Notes: a model not told the origin generated them from the letters alone. 11,616 nucleotides of DNA from an uncultured Lachnospiraceae bacterium (GCA_946549155.1 CAMNQN010000096.1:1-11616); one strand, 5' to 3'. Shown: positions 1 to 6,991, counted from the first letter of the stretch. A program made the numbers and translations.

Positions 1-420
1 TCCTGCTGTTCCTGGTAAGCTTTACAAAATCATGCTGAATGTGACATCCTAAGCAAAAAATATTCGATTTGCGCAGATTAATATGGTAGTCACGGATAGA
101 AGCTTTTTATATTCGGCTCTTGCATGGCAATTGCTTCAATAGCAAATTTGCCGCCATTTTTCTCAAACTCAGCATATATCATTCCATTATCAGCTTACGC
201 AGGCTACATGTTTGCCGCTTAGTATGCCACATTTCGCGTGATTCTGTAAATTCAGCCAAACAATGTGACTTACTAAGCGGCAAACATCTAAGATTGATGG
301 TATAATGACAAATGGAAATTTTTTGCCGCTACTGTGATGTTAGTTTACGCAAATCAGATATGTTATGCTTAGGATGTCACATTCAGCGTGCTTCTGTAAA
401 GCTTACCAGGAACAGCAGGA
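1..420. repeat. Nested, alternating intergenic repeat units (inverted repeats)
   Basis: Four related, diverged units alternate in orientation. The outer pair is 1-54 and 367-420, reverse complements of each other with about 50 of 54 positions matching; weaker similarity extends inward to about 83 and 336. The inner pair is 208-233 and 262-287, 24 of 26 matching, separated by a 28-base loop. The two rightward-facing units (about 190-257 and 336-407) are also direct repeats of each other, sharing blocks such as TTACGCA, CTTAG, CACATT, GCGTG and TTCTGTAAA. The stretch is AT-richer than the coding DNA around it and holds no ORF with a credible start. The left arm begins at base 1, so the repeat may continue upstream of the window. 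I do not recognise the family. It could be a decayed palindromic mobile element or an array of structured intergenic repeats. Confidence 0.8.
298..306 (+). promoter_or_regulatory. Possible extended -10 promoter inside the repeat region
   Basis: TGGTATAAT is a perfect extended -10 (TGn plus TATAAT). No good -35 lies 16-18 bases upstream. Transcription would start near 313 and run rightward through the palindromic element at 416-684 towards the gene at 860. Because it sits in repeat DNA it could be a chance match. Confidence 0.3.
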
Positions 421-684
421 AGGGAAAGCGCGGAGCCGACACTGTCATCTGGAAAACATTGCGCAGAATACCTTAGAAAATCTTAGCTGGAGCCCAACCC
501 GAATTTGGAGAGGGTTGGCAGTCTTCAAGACTGCCGACCCAGGGTCACTGAGCTGGGAAATCATCAGGATTTCCCGGCGAATTGACCCGGTGCTTCAAAT
601 TCGGGTTGGGCTCCAGCTTAGATTTTCTTGGTATTCGAAGCAGTTTTTCAGATGACAGTGCCGGCTCCACGCTTTCCCTTCCTG
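416..684. repeat. ~270-bp palindromic element with branched apex (MITE-like or structured RNA)
   Basis: Left arm 416-506 and right arm 597-684 are near-perfect reverse complements (about 88 paired positions, with a few mismatches and small bulges near 458-475). The 90-base apex holds two further hairpins. One pairs 512-525 with 527-540 and contains GGCAGTCTT/AAGACTGCC. The second has outer arms GGGTCA (542-547) and TGACCC (583-588) around an inner stem of about 11 pairs, including one wobble (552-562 with 568-578). The element shares its first bases (CAGGA, 416-420) with the outer arm of the neighbouring repeat array. It codes for no plausible protein. The architecture fits a MITE-like palindromic element or a large structured RNA. 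No target-site duplication is obvious, and I cannot name a known family. Confidence 0.8.
512..540 (+). other. Strong hairpin in apex of palindromic element
   Basis: Fourteen consecutive pairs (one G-T wobble) form around base 526; as RNA the loop would be about 5 nt (524-528). There is no T-run after it, so it does not look like an intrinsic terminator. Confidence 0.6.
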
Positions 685-765
685 CGTCCGGGTAATTAGC
701 CAAACACGAATTGCCGGTACAGAAATGTTAAATTTAAATAAACAGGAGGACGCCGAATTAAAATA

Positions 766-774
766 TGCTATAAT
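766..774 (+). promoter_or_regulatory. Extended -10 promoter for the gene at 860
   Basis: TGCTATAAT is a perfect extended -10 element. No recognisable -35 stands 17 bases upstream, which extended -10 promoters can tolerate. The predicted transcription start near 781 leaves a leader of about 80 nt before the ATG at 860. This argues against an upstream start at 725, because that start would precede the promoter. Confidence 0.55.
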
Positions 775-859
775 GTACGACATGGAAAGCGGAAGCTTTT
801 CATATCTTGACGAGGAGAAATGCGGCGCATTATTTAAAACACAAATTTCGGAGGATGAT

Positions 860-1504
860 ATGGGCGAGGAAAAGATCAAGTGGGGGCAGATGAACTGGAA
901 GCAACGGGGACAGTATTTTATGGATTACTATTTTAAGATTACGGTAGTGATCGTGATTGTTCTTTGCATGGCAGTTTCCTTTATTAAGACGGTCTTTTTT
1001 GATAGAACGGAATCGATGCTTTCTGTGATGGTGGTGAATGAAAGCATGGATTTTGATACGGAGGCTATGGAGGAGGAGCTGCGCCAGAGCATGGGATGGA
1101 CAGGAAAGAACCAGACGGTTGATTTTACGATGGTTACCACGGGCTCTTATGAGAGTGAAGTGGTTCTTCTTACCAGGCTGCAGGCTGCGTCAGTAGATGT
1201 GATGATTGCTGACCGGGAAACGTTTGATAAGTATATGAAAAACGGCTTTTTTGATGAGGTGGACAGGTATATTCCAAAGGGGCTTGAGCTGACGGATTCT
1301 CTGGTCAGCGGCTGTGTGGAAGAGGTGGATGACGAGGGAGTGGTAATTGACCGGAAAGAGGAGCGCGATTACGGGATTGATCTGAGGGGAAGTGAAAAAT
1401 ACCGGGAGATGGGCGGACTTCTGGAGAATCCGGTGCTGGGAATCGTCGTAAATGGAGAGCATCGGGATGCGGCGGGTGCGGCAGTTGCCTATTTGGTGGA
1501 ATGA
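860..1504 (+). CDS. Membrane-anchored protein of unknown function (214 aa)
   Basis: I do not recognise a family. The reading frame is open from 725, but the ATG at 860 is preferred: it has GGAGGA at 850-855 and lies downstream of the promoter at 766-774, whereas the ATG at 725 has no ribosome binding site. The protein starts with a short polar N-terminus, then one hydrophobic segment at about residues 26-43, then about 170 residues probably outside the membrane. The exterior part is acidic and has a stretch near residues 112-135 (DVMIADRETFDKYMKNGFFD) reminiscent of extracellular solute-binding proteins, but it is far shorter than those. The next gene starts 56 bp downstream with no terminator between, so it is probably co-transcribed with the rhomboid protease. 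Whether it is a partner or substrate of that protease cannot be told from sequence. Confidence 0.8.
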   Translation: MGEEKIKWGQMNWKQRGQYFMDYYFKITVVIVIVLCMAVSFIKTVFFDRTESMLSVMVVNESMDFDTEAMEEELRQSMGWTGKNQTVDFTMVTTGSYESEVVLLTRLQAASVDVMIADRETFDKYMKNGFFDEVDRYIPKGLELTDSLVSGCVEEVDDEGVVIDRKEERDYGIDLRGSEKYREMGGLLENPVLGIVVNGEHRDAAGAAVAYLVE

Positions 1505-1560
1505 ATAAATGTGCGGCGGAAAAGCTGTTTGATTAAAATAAAGTGAGGAAAGTGAAAAGG

Positions 1561-2181
1561 ATGGATGAAATCAGAGAATTTCTGAGCTCCAGAAGAAAGG
1601 TGACATTGGCGCTGACGGCGGCCAATATTCTTGTTTTTGTGATATTTACATTGGCCGGGAATACGGAGGACGTTTATTTTATGCTGGGGCATGGCGCGTG
1701 TTATACGCCTGCGATTTTGCAGGGAGAGTATTACCGTTTGTTTACGGGAATGTTTCTGCATTTTGGGCTGCCTCATCTGCTCTACAACATGCTTTGCCTG
1801 ATTTTTTTGGGGGACCTGCTGGAAACGGTGGTGGGGCCGGTTAAATATTTGCTGATTTATGTGCTGGGAGGCCTGGCTGGAAATGTGCTGTCCATGGTGA
1901 TGGAGCTGCGAAGGGGAACATATGCTGTATCAGCGGGGGCGTCGGGAGCGATTTTTGCGGTGGTGGGAGCTTTGCTCTACATTGTTATCCGGAATAAGGG
2001 CCGCCTGGGGAACATTACGTTACAGCGCATGGCGATGATGGCGGTTTTGTCCATTGTGCAGGGATTTACGGAGACCGGGACGGATAACGCGGCCCATGTG
2101 GGAGGATTCGCGGCCGGATTTGTGCTGGCGCTTCTGCTGTACCATAAAGGAAGGGCTATGGATAAACCGCGATATTTTTAA
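1561..2181 (+). CDS. Rhomboid-family intramembrane serine protease
   Basis: Rhomboid proteases cleave transmembrane substrates inside the bilayer with a Ser-His dyad. Visible family marks are GEYYRLFTGMFLHFG (residues 55-69), the HxxxN motif (H72, N76), the GxSG motif GASGA with catalytic Ser128, and AHVGG with catalytic His179. Several hydrophobic segments span the 206 residues, matching a minimal six-helix rhomboid core with no large extra domain. The ATG at 1561 was chosen over the in-frame GTG at 1543: GTG 1543 has no ribosome binding site, while GAGGAA at 1545-1550 could serve 1561, though the spacing is long. The gene lies 56 bp after the membrane-anchored protein at 860. The substrate is unknown. 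Catalytic residues are intact, so activity is expected. Confidence 0.92.
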   Translation: MDEIREFLSSRRKVTLALTAANILVFVIFTLAGNTEDVYFMLGHGACYTPAILQGEYYRLFTGMFLHFGLPHLLYNMLCLIFLGDLLETVVGPVKYLLIYVLGGLAGNVLSMVMELRRGTYAVSAGASGAIFAVVGALLYIVIRNKGRLGNITLQRMAMMAVLSIVQGFTETGTDNAAHVGGFAAGFVLALLLYHKGRAMDKPRYF

Positions 2182-2209
2182 TGACACAGGCAGAAATTTG
2201 TATTAAACT
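2181..2209 (+). promoter_or_regulatory. Possible promoter for the HIT gene
   Basis: ATGACA (2181-2186, five of six to TTGACA) is followed after 17 bases by TAAACT (2204-2209, four of six to TATAAT). Spacing is ideal but the -10 is weak. Readthrough from the rhomboid gene is the alternative, since no terminator separates them. Confidence 0.35.
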
Positions 2210-2258
2210 GAAGGTATTCAGCGGTTCAGATAGCTGAAAGGAAATGGAGGAAAGTGTT

Positions 2259-2672
2259 ATGAGAGCAGATGATTGTATATTTTGTAAAATTGCCAACGGG
2301 GAGATTCCTTCCGCCACGCTGTATGAGGATGAGGATTTTCGGGTGATTTTGGATCTGGGGCCCGCATCCAAAGGCCATGCGCTGATTTTGCCCAAGGAGC
2401 ACGCGGCGAATTTGTATGAGCTGCCGGATGAATTGGCGGCCAGGGCCATGGTGGTGGCAAAGAAAGTGGCCTCTGTTCTGAAGGACGGGCTGAAATGTGA
2501 CGGTATGAATATTGTTCAGAATAACGGAGAGCCGGCGGGACAGACGGTATTCCATTTTCATATGCATCTGATTCCCCGATATAAGGGAGACAGTGAGCAT
2601 GTAAGAGTGACCTGGGATCCGGGTAAGCTGACAGAAGAAGATAAGCAGGAGCTGTTGGGATTGTTTAGCTAA
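2259..2672 (+). CDS. HIT-family (histidine triad) nucleotide-binding hydrolase
   Basis: Cytosolic HIT proteins of the Hint branch hydrolyse nucleoside phosphoramidates and related nucleotide conjugates. The triad HxHxH is visible at H99, H101 and H103 (FHFHMHLIPR), with H101 the expected nucleophile. CIFC near the N-terminus (C6, C9) fits the zinc-binding cysteines of many bacterial Hit proteins, and GHALILPKEH (residues 39-48) is also typical. The length of 137 aa is normal for the family. The ATG at 2259 was chosen because GGAGG lies at 2246-2250, 8 bases upstream; an in-frame ATG at 2244 overlaps that site and has a weaker AAAGGA. The gene ends just before a strong terminator and is convergent with murG. 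The physiological substrate is unknown. Confidence 0.95.
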   Translation: MRADDCIFCKIANGEIPSATLYEDEDFRVILDLGPASKGHALILPKEHAANLYELPDELAARAMVVAKKVASVLKDGLKCDGMNIVQNNGEPAGQTVFHFHMHLIPRYKGDSEHVRVTWDPGKLTEEDKQELLGLFS

Positions 2673-2677
2673 AATTG

Positions 2678-2721
2678 CAGGGTAAAAAACGCAGGCGTAG
2701 CAGGCTGCGTTTTTTACCCTG
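2678..2721. terminator. Bidirectional intrinsic terminator between HIT gene and murG
   Basis: A perfect 17-bp inverted repeat (2678-2694 with 2705-2721) encloses a 10-base loop. Each arm holds a run of six A or T, so in either direction a GC-rich hairpin base (ACGCAG/CTGCGT) is followed by TTTTTT. It sits between two convergent genes, 6 bp after the HIT stop and 35 bp from the murG stop, and should stop transcription from both sides. Confidence 0.93.
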
Positions 2722-2755
2722 TGCAATCGGGAAAATAGATAAGTATAGGGTCCAG

Positions 2756-3835
2756 CTATTTCGAAACCGTCGTATTAGCTGCATCCTCAATCAGCTCCGT
2801 GATCATTTCAATCGCATTACTCTGCCCGCTCTTTTTCATAGCCTCCGCATAGCTGTTCCGGTTTTCGTACAGCTCCAAAATGGTGGAGAGCAAAAGCTGG
2901 GGTGTGATCTCTTCTTCCTGCAGCACCATGGAGAAGCCCTGCTGCTGGAAGGATTTTGCGTTTAATAGCTGGTCGCCCCGGCTGGCAGCGGCGGACAGGG
3001 GGATCAGAAGATTGGGCTTGCGCAGTGCCAGAAGCTCACAGATGGCGTTGGCCCCGGCCCTGGAGATCACTATGTCCGCCAGGGCGAACAGGTCGGCTAG
3101 TTCCTGTTTGATATACTCGTACTGGACATATCCTTCCATGCCCTTCTGTGTCTCGTCCAGATTTCCTTTTCCGCAGAGGTGGATTACCTGGAAGGTTTTC
3201 AGAAGCTGGGGCAGAATGCTGCGGACGGCATTGTTCACCGCTACGGAACCCAAACTGCCGCCGATCACCATCAGCACCGGCTTTTTGGCGGTGAAACCGC
3301 AGAAATTCAGTCCGGCCAGCTTATTTCCTTTTAAAAGCTCCTGGCGGATGGGAGAGCCGGTGAGTACGGCTTTTCCTTCCGGAAGATATTTTACGGTTTC
3401 CGGAAAATTGCAGCAGATTTTGGCAGCTGCGGGGATGGACAGCTTGTTGGCCAGCCCCGGGGTCATGTCTGATTCGTGAATGATGGTGGGGATATGGCAT
3501 CTTTTGGCGGCCTGCACCACCGGCACAGCTACGAAGCCGCCCTTGGAAAATACCACGTCAGGGTTTATTATTTTCAGCAGTTTTTTTGCCTCACCAAAGC
3601 CCTTCAGTACCCGGAAGGGATCGGTGAAGTTTTTCCAGTCAAAGTAACGCCGCAGCTTTCCAGAGGAGATTCCGTAATAGGGAACGCCCATCTCCTCGAT
3701 CAGTTTTTTCTCAATCCCATCATAGGAACCGATGTAGTGAACCTCATAGCCCAGCTCTTTAAGACGGGGCATCAGCGCGATATTCGGAGTAACATGGCCG
3801 GCAGTGCCGCCGCCGGTCAGAACAATTTTCTTCAT
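2756..3835 (-). CDS. murG: UDP-GlcNAc:lipid I N-acetylglucosaminyltransferase MurG
   Basis: MurG transfers GlcNAc from UDP-GlcNAc to lipid I to make lipid II, the last cytoplasmic-face step of peptidoglycan precursor synthesis. The 359-aa length fits the family. N-terminal GGGTAGH (residues 8-14) is the glycine-rich loop, here with Ala where many MurG have Gly. HESD at 120-123, GGSLGS (192-197) and SRAGANAICELLALRKPNLLIPL (258-280) follow, with E267 in the position that binds the sugar nucleotide. SAAASRGDQLLNA (281-293) replaces the commoner GDHQxxNA-type loop. ATG at 3835 has GGAGG 6 bases upstream on the minus strand (3842-3846). The gene is outside any dcw cell-wall cluster visible here and is divergent from the beta-CASP nuclease gene. 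A promoter candidate lies at 3985-4017. Confidence 0.95.
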   Translation of the reverse strand: MKKIVLTGGGTAGHVTPNIALMPRLKELGYEVHYIGSYDGIEKKLIEEMGVPYYGISSGKLRRYFDWKNFTDPFRVLKGFGEAKKLLKIINPDVVFSKGGFVAVPVVQAAKRCHIPTIIHESDMTPGLANKLSIPAAAKICCNFPETVKYLPEGKAVLTGSPIRQELLKGNKLAGLNFCGFTAKKPVLMVIGGSLGSVAVNNAVRSILPQLLKTFQVIHLCGKGNLDETQKGMEGYVQYEYIKQELADLFALADIVISRAGANAICELLALRKPNLLIPLSAAASRGDQLLNAKSFQQQGFSMVLQEEEITPQLLLSTILELYENRNSYAEAMKKSGQSNAIEMITELIEDAANTTVSK

Positions 3836-3903
3836 AGCTTTCCTCCAGAAATTATTTTACAAATCCTTAAGATACAGTTACGCATTTTCAGGATATACTA
3901 AGA

Positions 3904-3975
3904 TTACTGTTCGGGCGCAGCGCGGTGGATTCCGCAGGATCCGCAGCGCGGTGCTGTGAACGGAGGGAACAGTAA
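3904..3975. repeat. Palindromic REP-like element in the murG/nuclease intergenic region
   Basis: TTACTGTTC (about 3904-3912) pairs with GAACAGTAA (3967-3975). Between them an 11-base direct repeat CGCAGCGCGGT occurs at 3916-3926 and 3942-3952, and GGAT/ATCC (3927-3930/3939-3942) can form a small inner stem. The element is GC-rich while its flanks are AT-rich. No T-run follows on either strand, so it is not a classical terminator. It would lie in the murG 5' leader if the promoter at 3985-4017 is used. It may be an interspersed intergenic repeat of the host genome. Confidence 0.7.
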
Positions 3976-3984
3976 CACATATTA

Positions 3985-4017
3985 AGTATAGTTTACCCGT
4001 TCATCATGAAAAGTCAA
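3985..4017 (-). promoter_or_regulatory. Candidate murG promoter (minus strand)
   Basis: Two overlapping solutions exist on the minus strand: TTGACT (4012-4017) with a 16-base spacer to TAAACT (3990-3995), or TTTTCA (4007-4012) with 16 bases to TATACT (3985-3990). Either gives a murG leader of about 140 nt containing the palindrome at 3904-3975. No better promoter is visible closer to murG. Confidence 0.45.
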
Positions 4018-4046
4018 GTGACAGGTGTTGGCTGGAATGATATAAT
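4018..4046 (+). promoter_or_regulatory. Strong sigma-A-type promoter for the beta-CASP nuclease operon
   Basis: GTGACA (4018-4023, five of six to TTGACA), a 17-base spacer and TATAAT (4041-4046, six of six) preceded by TGA at 4038-4040, giving an extended -10 as well. Predicted transcription start is near 4053, about 36 nt before the ATG at 4089. Confidence 0.85.
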
Positions 4047-4088
4047 ATAGAAGATGTAAAGCGTTTTTTGAGTCTGGGAGGTAACGAT

Positions 4089-5726
4089 ATGAAGCTGACA
4101 TTTTTGGGCGCGGCCCATGAGGTAACAGGGAGCTGTTATTTTCTAGAGGCCTGCGGACAGAAAATAGTGATAGACTGCGGGCTGGAACAGGGCCCCGATA
4201 CGTTTGAGAATGTGGCTCTGCCGGTGAAGGCGGGAGATATTGACCTGGTTTTGCTGACCCATGCGCACATGGATCATTCAGGGAAGCTTCCTTTACTGTA
4301 TAAGGAGGGATTCCGGGGACAGATTTTCGCCACTGCCGGTACCGCGCAGCTGTGTAATATTATGCTGATGGACAGCGCAAATATTCAGATGTTTGAAGCA
4401 GAGTGGAAAAACCGCAAGGCGATTCGGGCGGGCCAGCCTCAGGTGGAACCATTGTATGATCTGGAGGACGCCCAGGGGGCAATCTCCTGTTTTGTGCGGT
4501 GTGATTACGGGCAGGAGAGGCGGATCGCGGAGGGAATCAGGATCCGGTTTGTGGATGCCGGGCATCTGCTGGGATCCGCTTCCATCGAGATCTGGCTGCG
4601 GGAAAACGGGGTAGAGCGGAAACTGTTGTTTTCCGGTGATATTGGAAATGTGGATCAGCCTCTGATCTGTGATCCTACCTATCTGGAGGAGGCGGATTAT
4701 GTGGTGATGGAGTCCACCTATGGGGACCGGAGCCATGAAAAGCCGGCGGATTACGCGGTGGAGCTTTCGAAGGTGCTGCAGAGGACCTTTGACCGGGGCG
4801 GAAATGTGGTGATTCCCTCCTTCGCGGTGGGCAGAACGCAGGAAATGCTTTATTTTATCCGGAAAATAAAGGAAGAGCATATGGTGAAAAACCATGACGG
4901 CTTTGAGGTGTGGGTGGACAGTCCTCTGGCGGTGGAGGCCACCAACGTATTCCGGGAGAGAATGTACAGCGATTTTGATGAGGAGGCCAGAGAGCTTTTG
5001 AATCGCGGCGTGAACCCCATCGGTTTTACAGGACTTCGCACCTCTGTCACCAGCGAGGACTCGAAAGCCATTAATTTTGACCCGAAATGTAAGGTGATTC
5101 TGTCTGCCAGTGGTATGTGCGACGCGGGACGGATTAAGCATCATCTGAAGCACAACCTGTGGCGGCCGGAATGCACGGTGCTTTTTGTGGGATATCAGGC
5201 AGTGGGTTCCCTGGGGCGGGCCATCCTGGAGGGCGCGTCTGCGGTGAAGCTTTTCGGGGAGGAGATTGAGGTGAAGGCGGAGATCTGTCGTCTGCCGGGC
5301 ATCAGCGGGCATGCGGATAACCAGGGACTGATTCGGTGGATCGACGCTCTGAAGGAAAAACCCCGGATGGTATTTGTTACCCATGGCGAGGATCAGGTCT
5401 GTCAGCTGTTCTGCGGCAGGCTGCAGCAGGAGCTGGGACTGAATGCGTCCGCCCCCTATTCCGGGTCTGTGTTTGATCTGGAGCTGGGGCAGTATCTGGT
5501 GGAGGCGGCGCCGGTGGAAATCCGGAAAGCATCAGGAGAAAAGGCGGCATTCGGAGAGCCTGGAGGAAAGATGTCATCCAGGAAGGCTGCCGGAATTTAT
5601 GCGAAGCTGGTGGAAGCCGGACAGCGTCTGATGGCGGTGATACGCAGGAATGAGGGCGGGGCCAACAAGGATCTGAAGAAATTTACGGAGGAGATCAACC
5701 GGCTCTGTGATAAATGGGAACGGTAG
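4089..5726 (+). CDS. MBL-fold beta-CASP ribonuclease-like protein
   Basis: The protein belongs to the metallo-beta-lactamase superfamily with a beta-CASP domain, related to CPSF73-type and Thermus TTHA0252-type RNases, so a zinc-dependent RNA nuclease in the cytosol is expected. The signature HAHMDH is at residues 58-63, further metal ligands fit H159 (DAGHLLGS) and D184 (FSGDIGN), and beta-CASP motifs appear as MESTYGDR (E208), VVIPSFAVGRTQE (240-252), SASGMCDAGRI (339-349) and SGHAD (H408), with THGE at 431-434 the last histidine. All key residues are present. After about residue 455 there is an extension of about 90 residues with a likely helical tail. ATG 4089 is chosen because GGGAGG sits at 4076-4081; an in-frame TTG at 4068 has no such site. 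It is the first gene of a probable operon, with the next start 25 bp after its stop. Confidence 0.93.
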   Translation: MKLTFLGAAHEVTGSCYFLEACGQKIVIDCGLEQGPDTFENVALPVKAGDIDLVLLTHAHMDHSGKLPLLYKEGFRGQIFATAGTAQLCNIMLMDSANIQMFEAEWKNRKAIRAGQPQVEPLYDLEDAQGAISCFVRCDYGQERRIAEGIRIRFVDAGHLLGSASIEIWLRENGVERKLLFSGDIGNVDQPLICDPTYLEEADYVVMESTYGDRSHEKPADYAVELSKVLQRTFDRGGNVVIPSFAVGRTQEMLYFIRKIKEEHMVKNHDGFEVWVDSPLAVEATNVFRERMYSDFDEEARELLNRGVNPIGFTGLRTSVTSEDSKAINFDPKCKVILSASGMCDAGRIKHHLKHNLWRPECTVLFVGYQAVGSLGRAILEGASAVKLFGEEIEVKAEICRLPGISGHADNQGLIRWIDALKEKPRMVFVTHGEDQVCQLFCGRLQQELGLNASAPYSGSVFDLELGQYLVEAAPVEIRKASGEKAAFGEPGGKMSSRKAAGIYAKLVEAGQRLMAVIRRNEGGANKDLKKFTEEINRLCDKWER

Positions 5727-5751
5727 GATACAGGAATAAGGGAGAAATCAA

Positions 5752-6933
5752 GTGAAGAGATGGTACAAAAGACTGAGCAGGATGATTGGAATTCTGGTGA
5801 TGACCGTTTTGCTGAGCAGCTGCGGGGTGCTGGATACTGCGGCGGTGAAAACGGGGATGAAGGAGAGTCCCTATTATCAGCTGGGGGATACCTGGTGGGA
5901 TCACGGGGGCATTGAGGAATATTATTTTAATCAGATTCCCAGCGAAATGAACGAAATTTACCGGGAGCTGTACGAGCGGATCCGGAATTATGAGGATTCG
6001 GCGGATTTGTATGCTTCTGTGGACACGGAAACCTTCTGGGACGCTTACTACGCGGTGCTGGCGGATCATCCTGAATTTTTCTGGGTGGGCAGCAGCGTGC
6101 AGGTGAAGGAATCCACATTGACGGGGAAGGTGATGGGATATACGCTTTCCACCACGGTGGACGTGGACAGCAGAGATTATCTGAGAACCCAGCTGGAGGC
6201 GGCCGCTGATGACTGTATGAACCAGATCAGCGCCGACGCGTCGGATTACCAGAAGATTAAGTTTGTCTATGAATATCTGATCAACACCACAGATTACGAC
6301 AGCAACAGTCCGGATAACCAGAATATTCAGAGCGCGCTTTTGGGGCACAGCTCCGTTTGCGCCGGATATTCCAAGGCGTTCCAGTACATTCTTCACCGGA
6401 TGGGGATGTTTTGCACCTATGTGACAGGCAAGACCTCCGACGGAGGGGACCACGGCTGGAATATTGTCCGGATTGACGGGGTGTATTACCATGTGGATGT
6501 GACCTGGGGGGACCCGGTGTTCGTAAATCGGGAGGGGGAATCCGGGTCTGCCTCCACCATGAATTATAATTATCTGTGCTGTACGGACAGTGAGATTTAC
6601 AAGACGCATATTCCCGAGGTGAGTGTCCCGCTGCCGGAATGCACGGACGACAGCTACAATTATTACAAGCTGAACGGGCTGTATTACGAGTATTTCGATT
6701 ATGATACGGTTTACAATGCGCTGATGAATTCGGTGTGGTCGGATGAGAGCTACATCGTGATGAAATTCGGCTCCCAGGATGCCTATAATTCCGCCAAGTA
6801 TGAGCTGTTTCAGAACAATATGCTCAATGATGCGGGGCAGTATCTGATGGGAGTGTACGGAACCTCCACCTGGAATTACCGGTATCATACGGATGACGAT
6901 TTTTGCCTGATTACAATATACTGGAAGTCCTGA
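5752..6933 (+). CDS. Transglutaminase-like domain lipoprotein
   Basis: The 393-aa protein begins with a lipoprotein signal: KR-rich start, hydrophobic core and lipobox LLSSC, with Cys24 the expected lipidation site, so it should be anchored on the outer face of the membrane. The middle carries a transglutaminase-like fold with the full Cys-His-Asp set: SVCAGYSKAF (C203), GGDHGWNIV (H234) and YHVDVTWGDP (D249). Bacterial members of this superfamily act as proteases, amidases or cross-linkers; the substrate cannot be read from sequence, but a cell wall or surface peptide is plausible. The C-terminal 130 residues (from about 265) are rich in Tyr and Asn/Asp and unassigned. Start is GTG 5752, preceded by GGGAG at 5740-5744. 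It lies 25 bp after the nuclease gene with no terminator, so co-transcription is likely. Confidence 0.9.
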   Translation: MKRWYKRLSRMIGILVMTVLLSSCGVLDTAAVKTGMKESPYYQLGDTWWDHGGIEEYYFNQIPSEMNEIYRELYERIRNYEDSADLYASVDTETFWDAYYAVLADHPEFFWVGSSVQVKESTLTGKVMGYTLSTTVDVDSRDYLRTQLEAAADDCMNQISADASDYQKIKFVYEYLINTTDYDSNSPDNQNIQSALLGHSSVCAGYSKAFQYILHRMGMFCTYVTGKTSDGGDHGWNIVRIDGVYYHVDVTWGDPVFVNREGESGSASTMNYNYLCCTDSEIYKTHIPEVSVPLPECTDDSYNYYKLNGLYYEYFDYDTVYNALMNSVWSDESYIVMKFGSQDAYNSAKYELFQNNMLNDAGQYLMGVYGTSTWNYRYHTDDDFCLITIYWKS

Positions 6934-6991
6934 TACCCAGGAGGGGGGAATCCGGGACATTTTCAGGATAGACGGAGGGAGACAGGTTTCT

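Noticed and set aside
120..305. 61-codon ORF within the repeat region
   Set aside because: It lies across the inverted repeats, has no ribosome binding site and its protein has no recognisable composition or motif.
1..420. CRISPR-like array
   Set aside because: Units alternate in orientation, are diverged, and are not separated by spacers of constant length; no cas genes are present.
4293..5384. Long minus-strand ORF opposite the beta-CASP gene
   Set aside because: It is the antisense shadow of a gene with complete catalytic motifs and shows a low-complexity, His/Pro/Arg-rich translation without a usable start.
6941..6949. Very strong ribosome-binding-like sequence AGGAGGGGG after the lipoprotein stop
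   Set aside because: No start codon with an open frame follows at usable distance.
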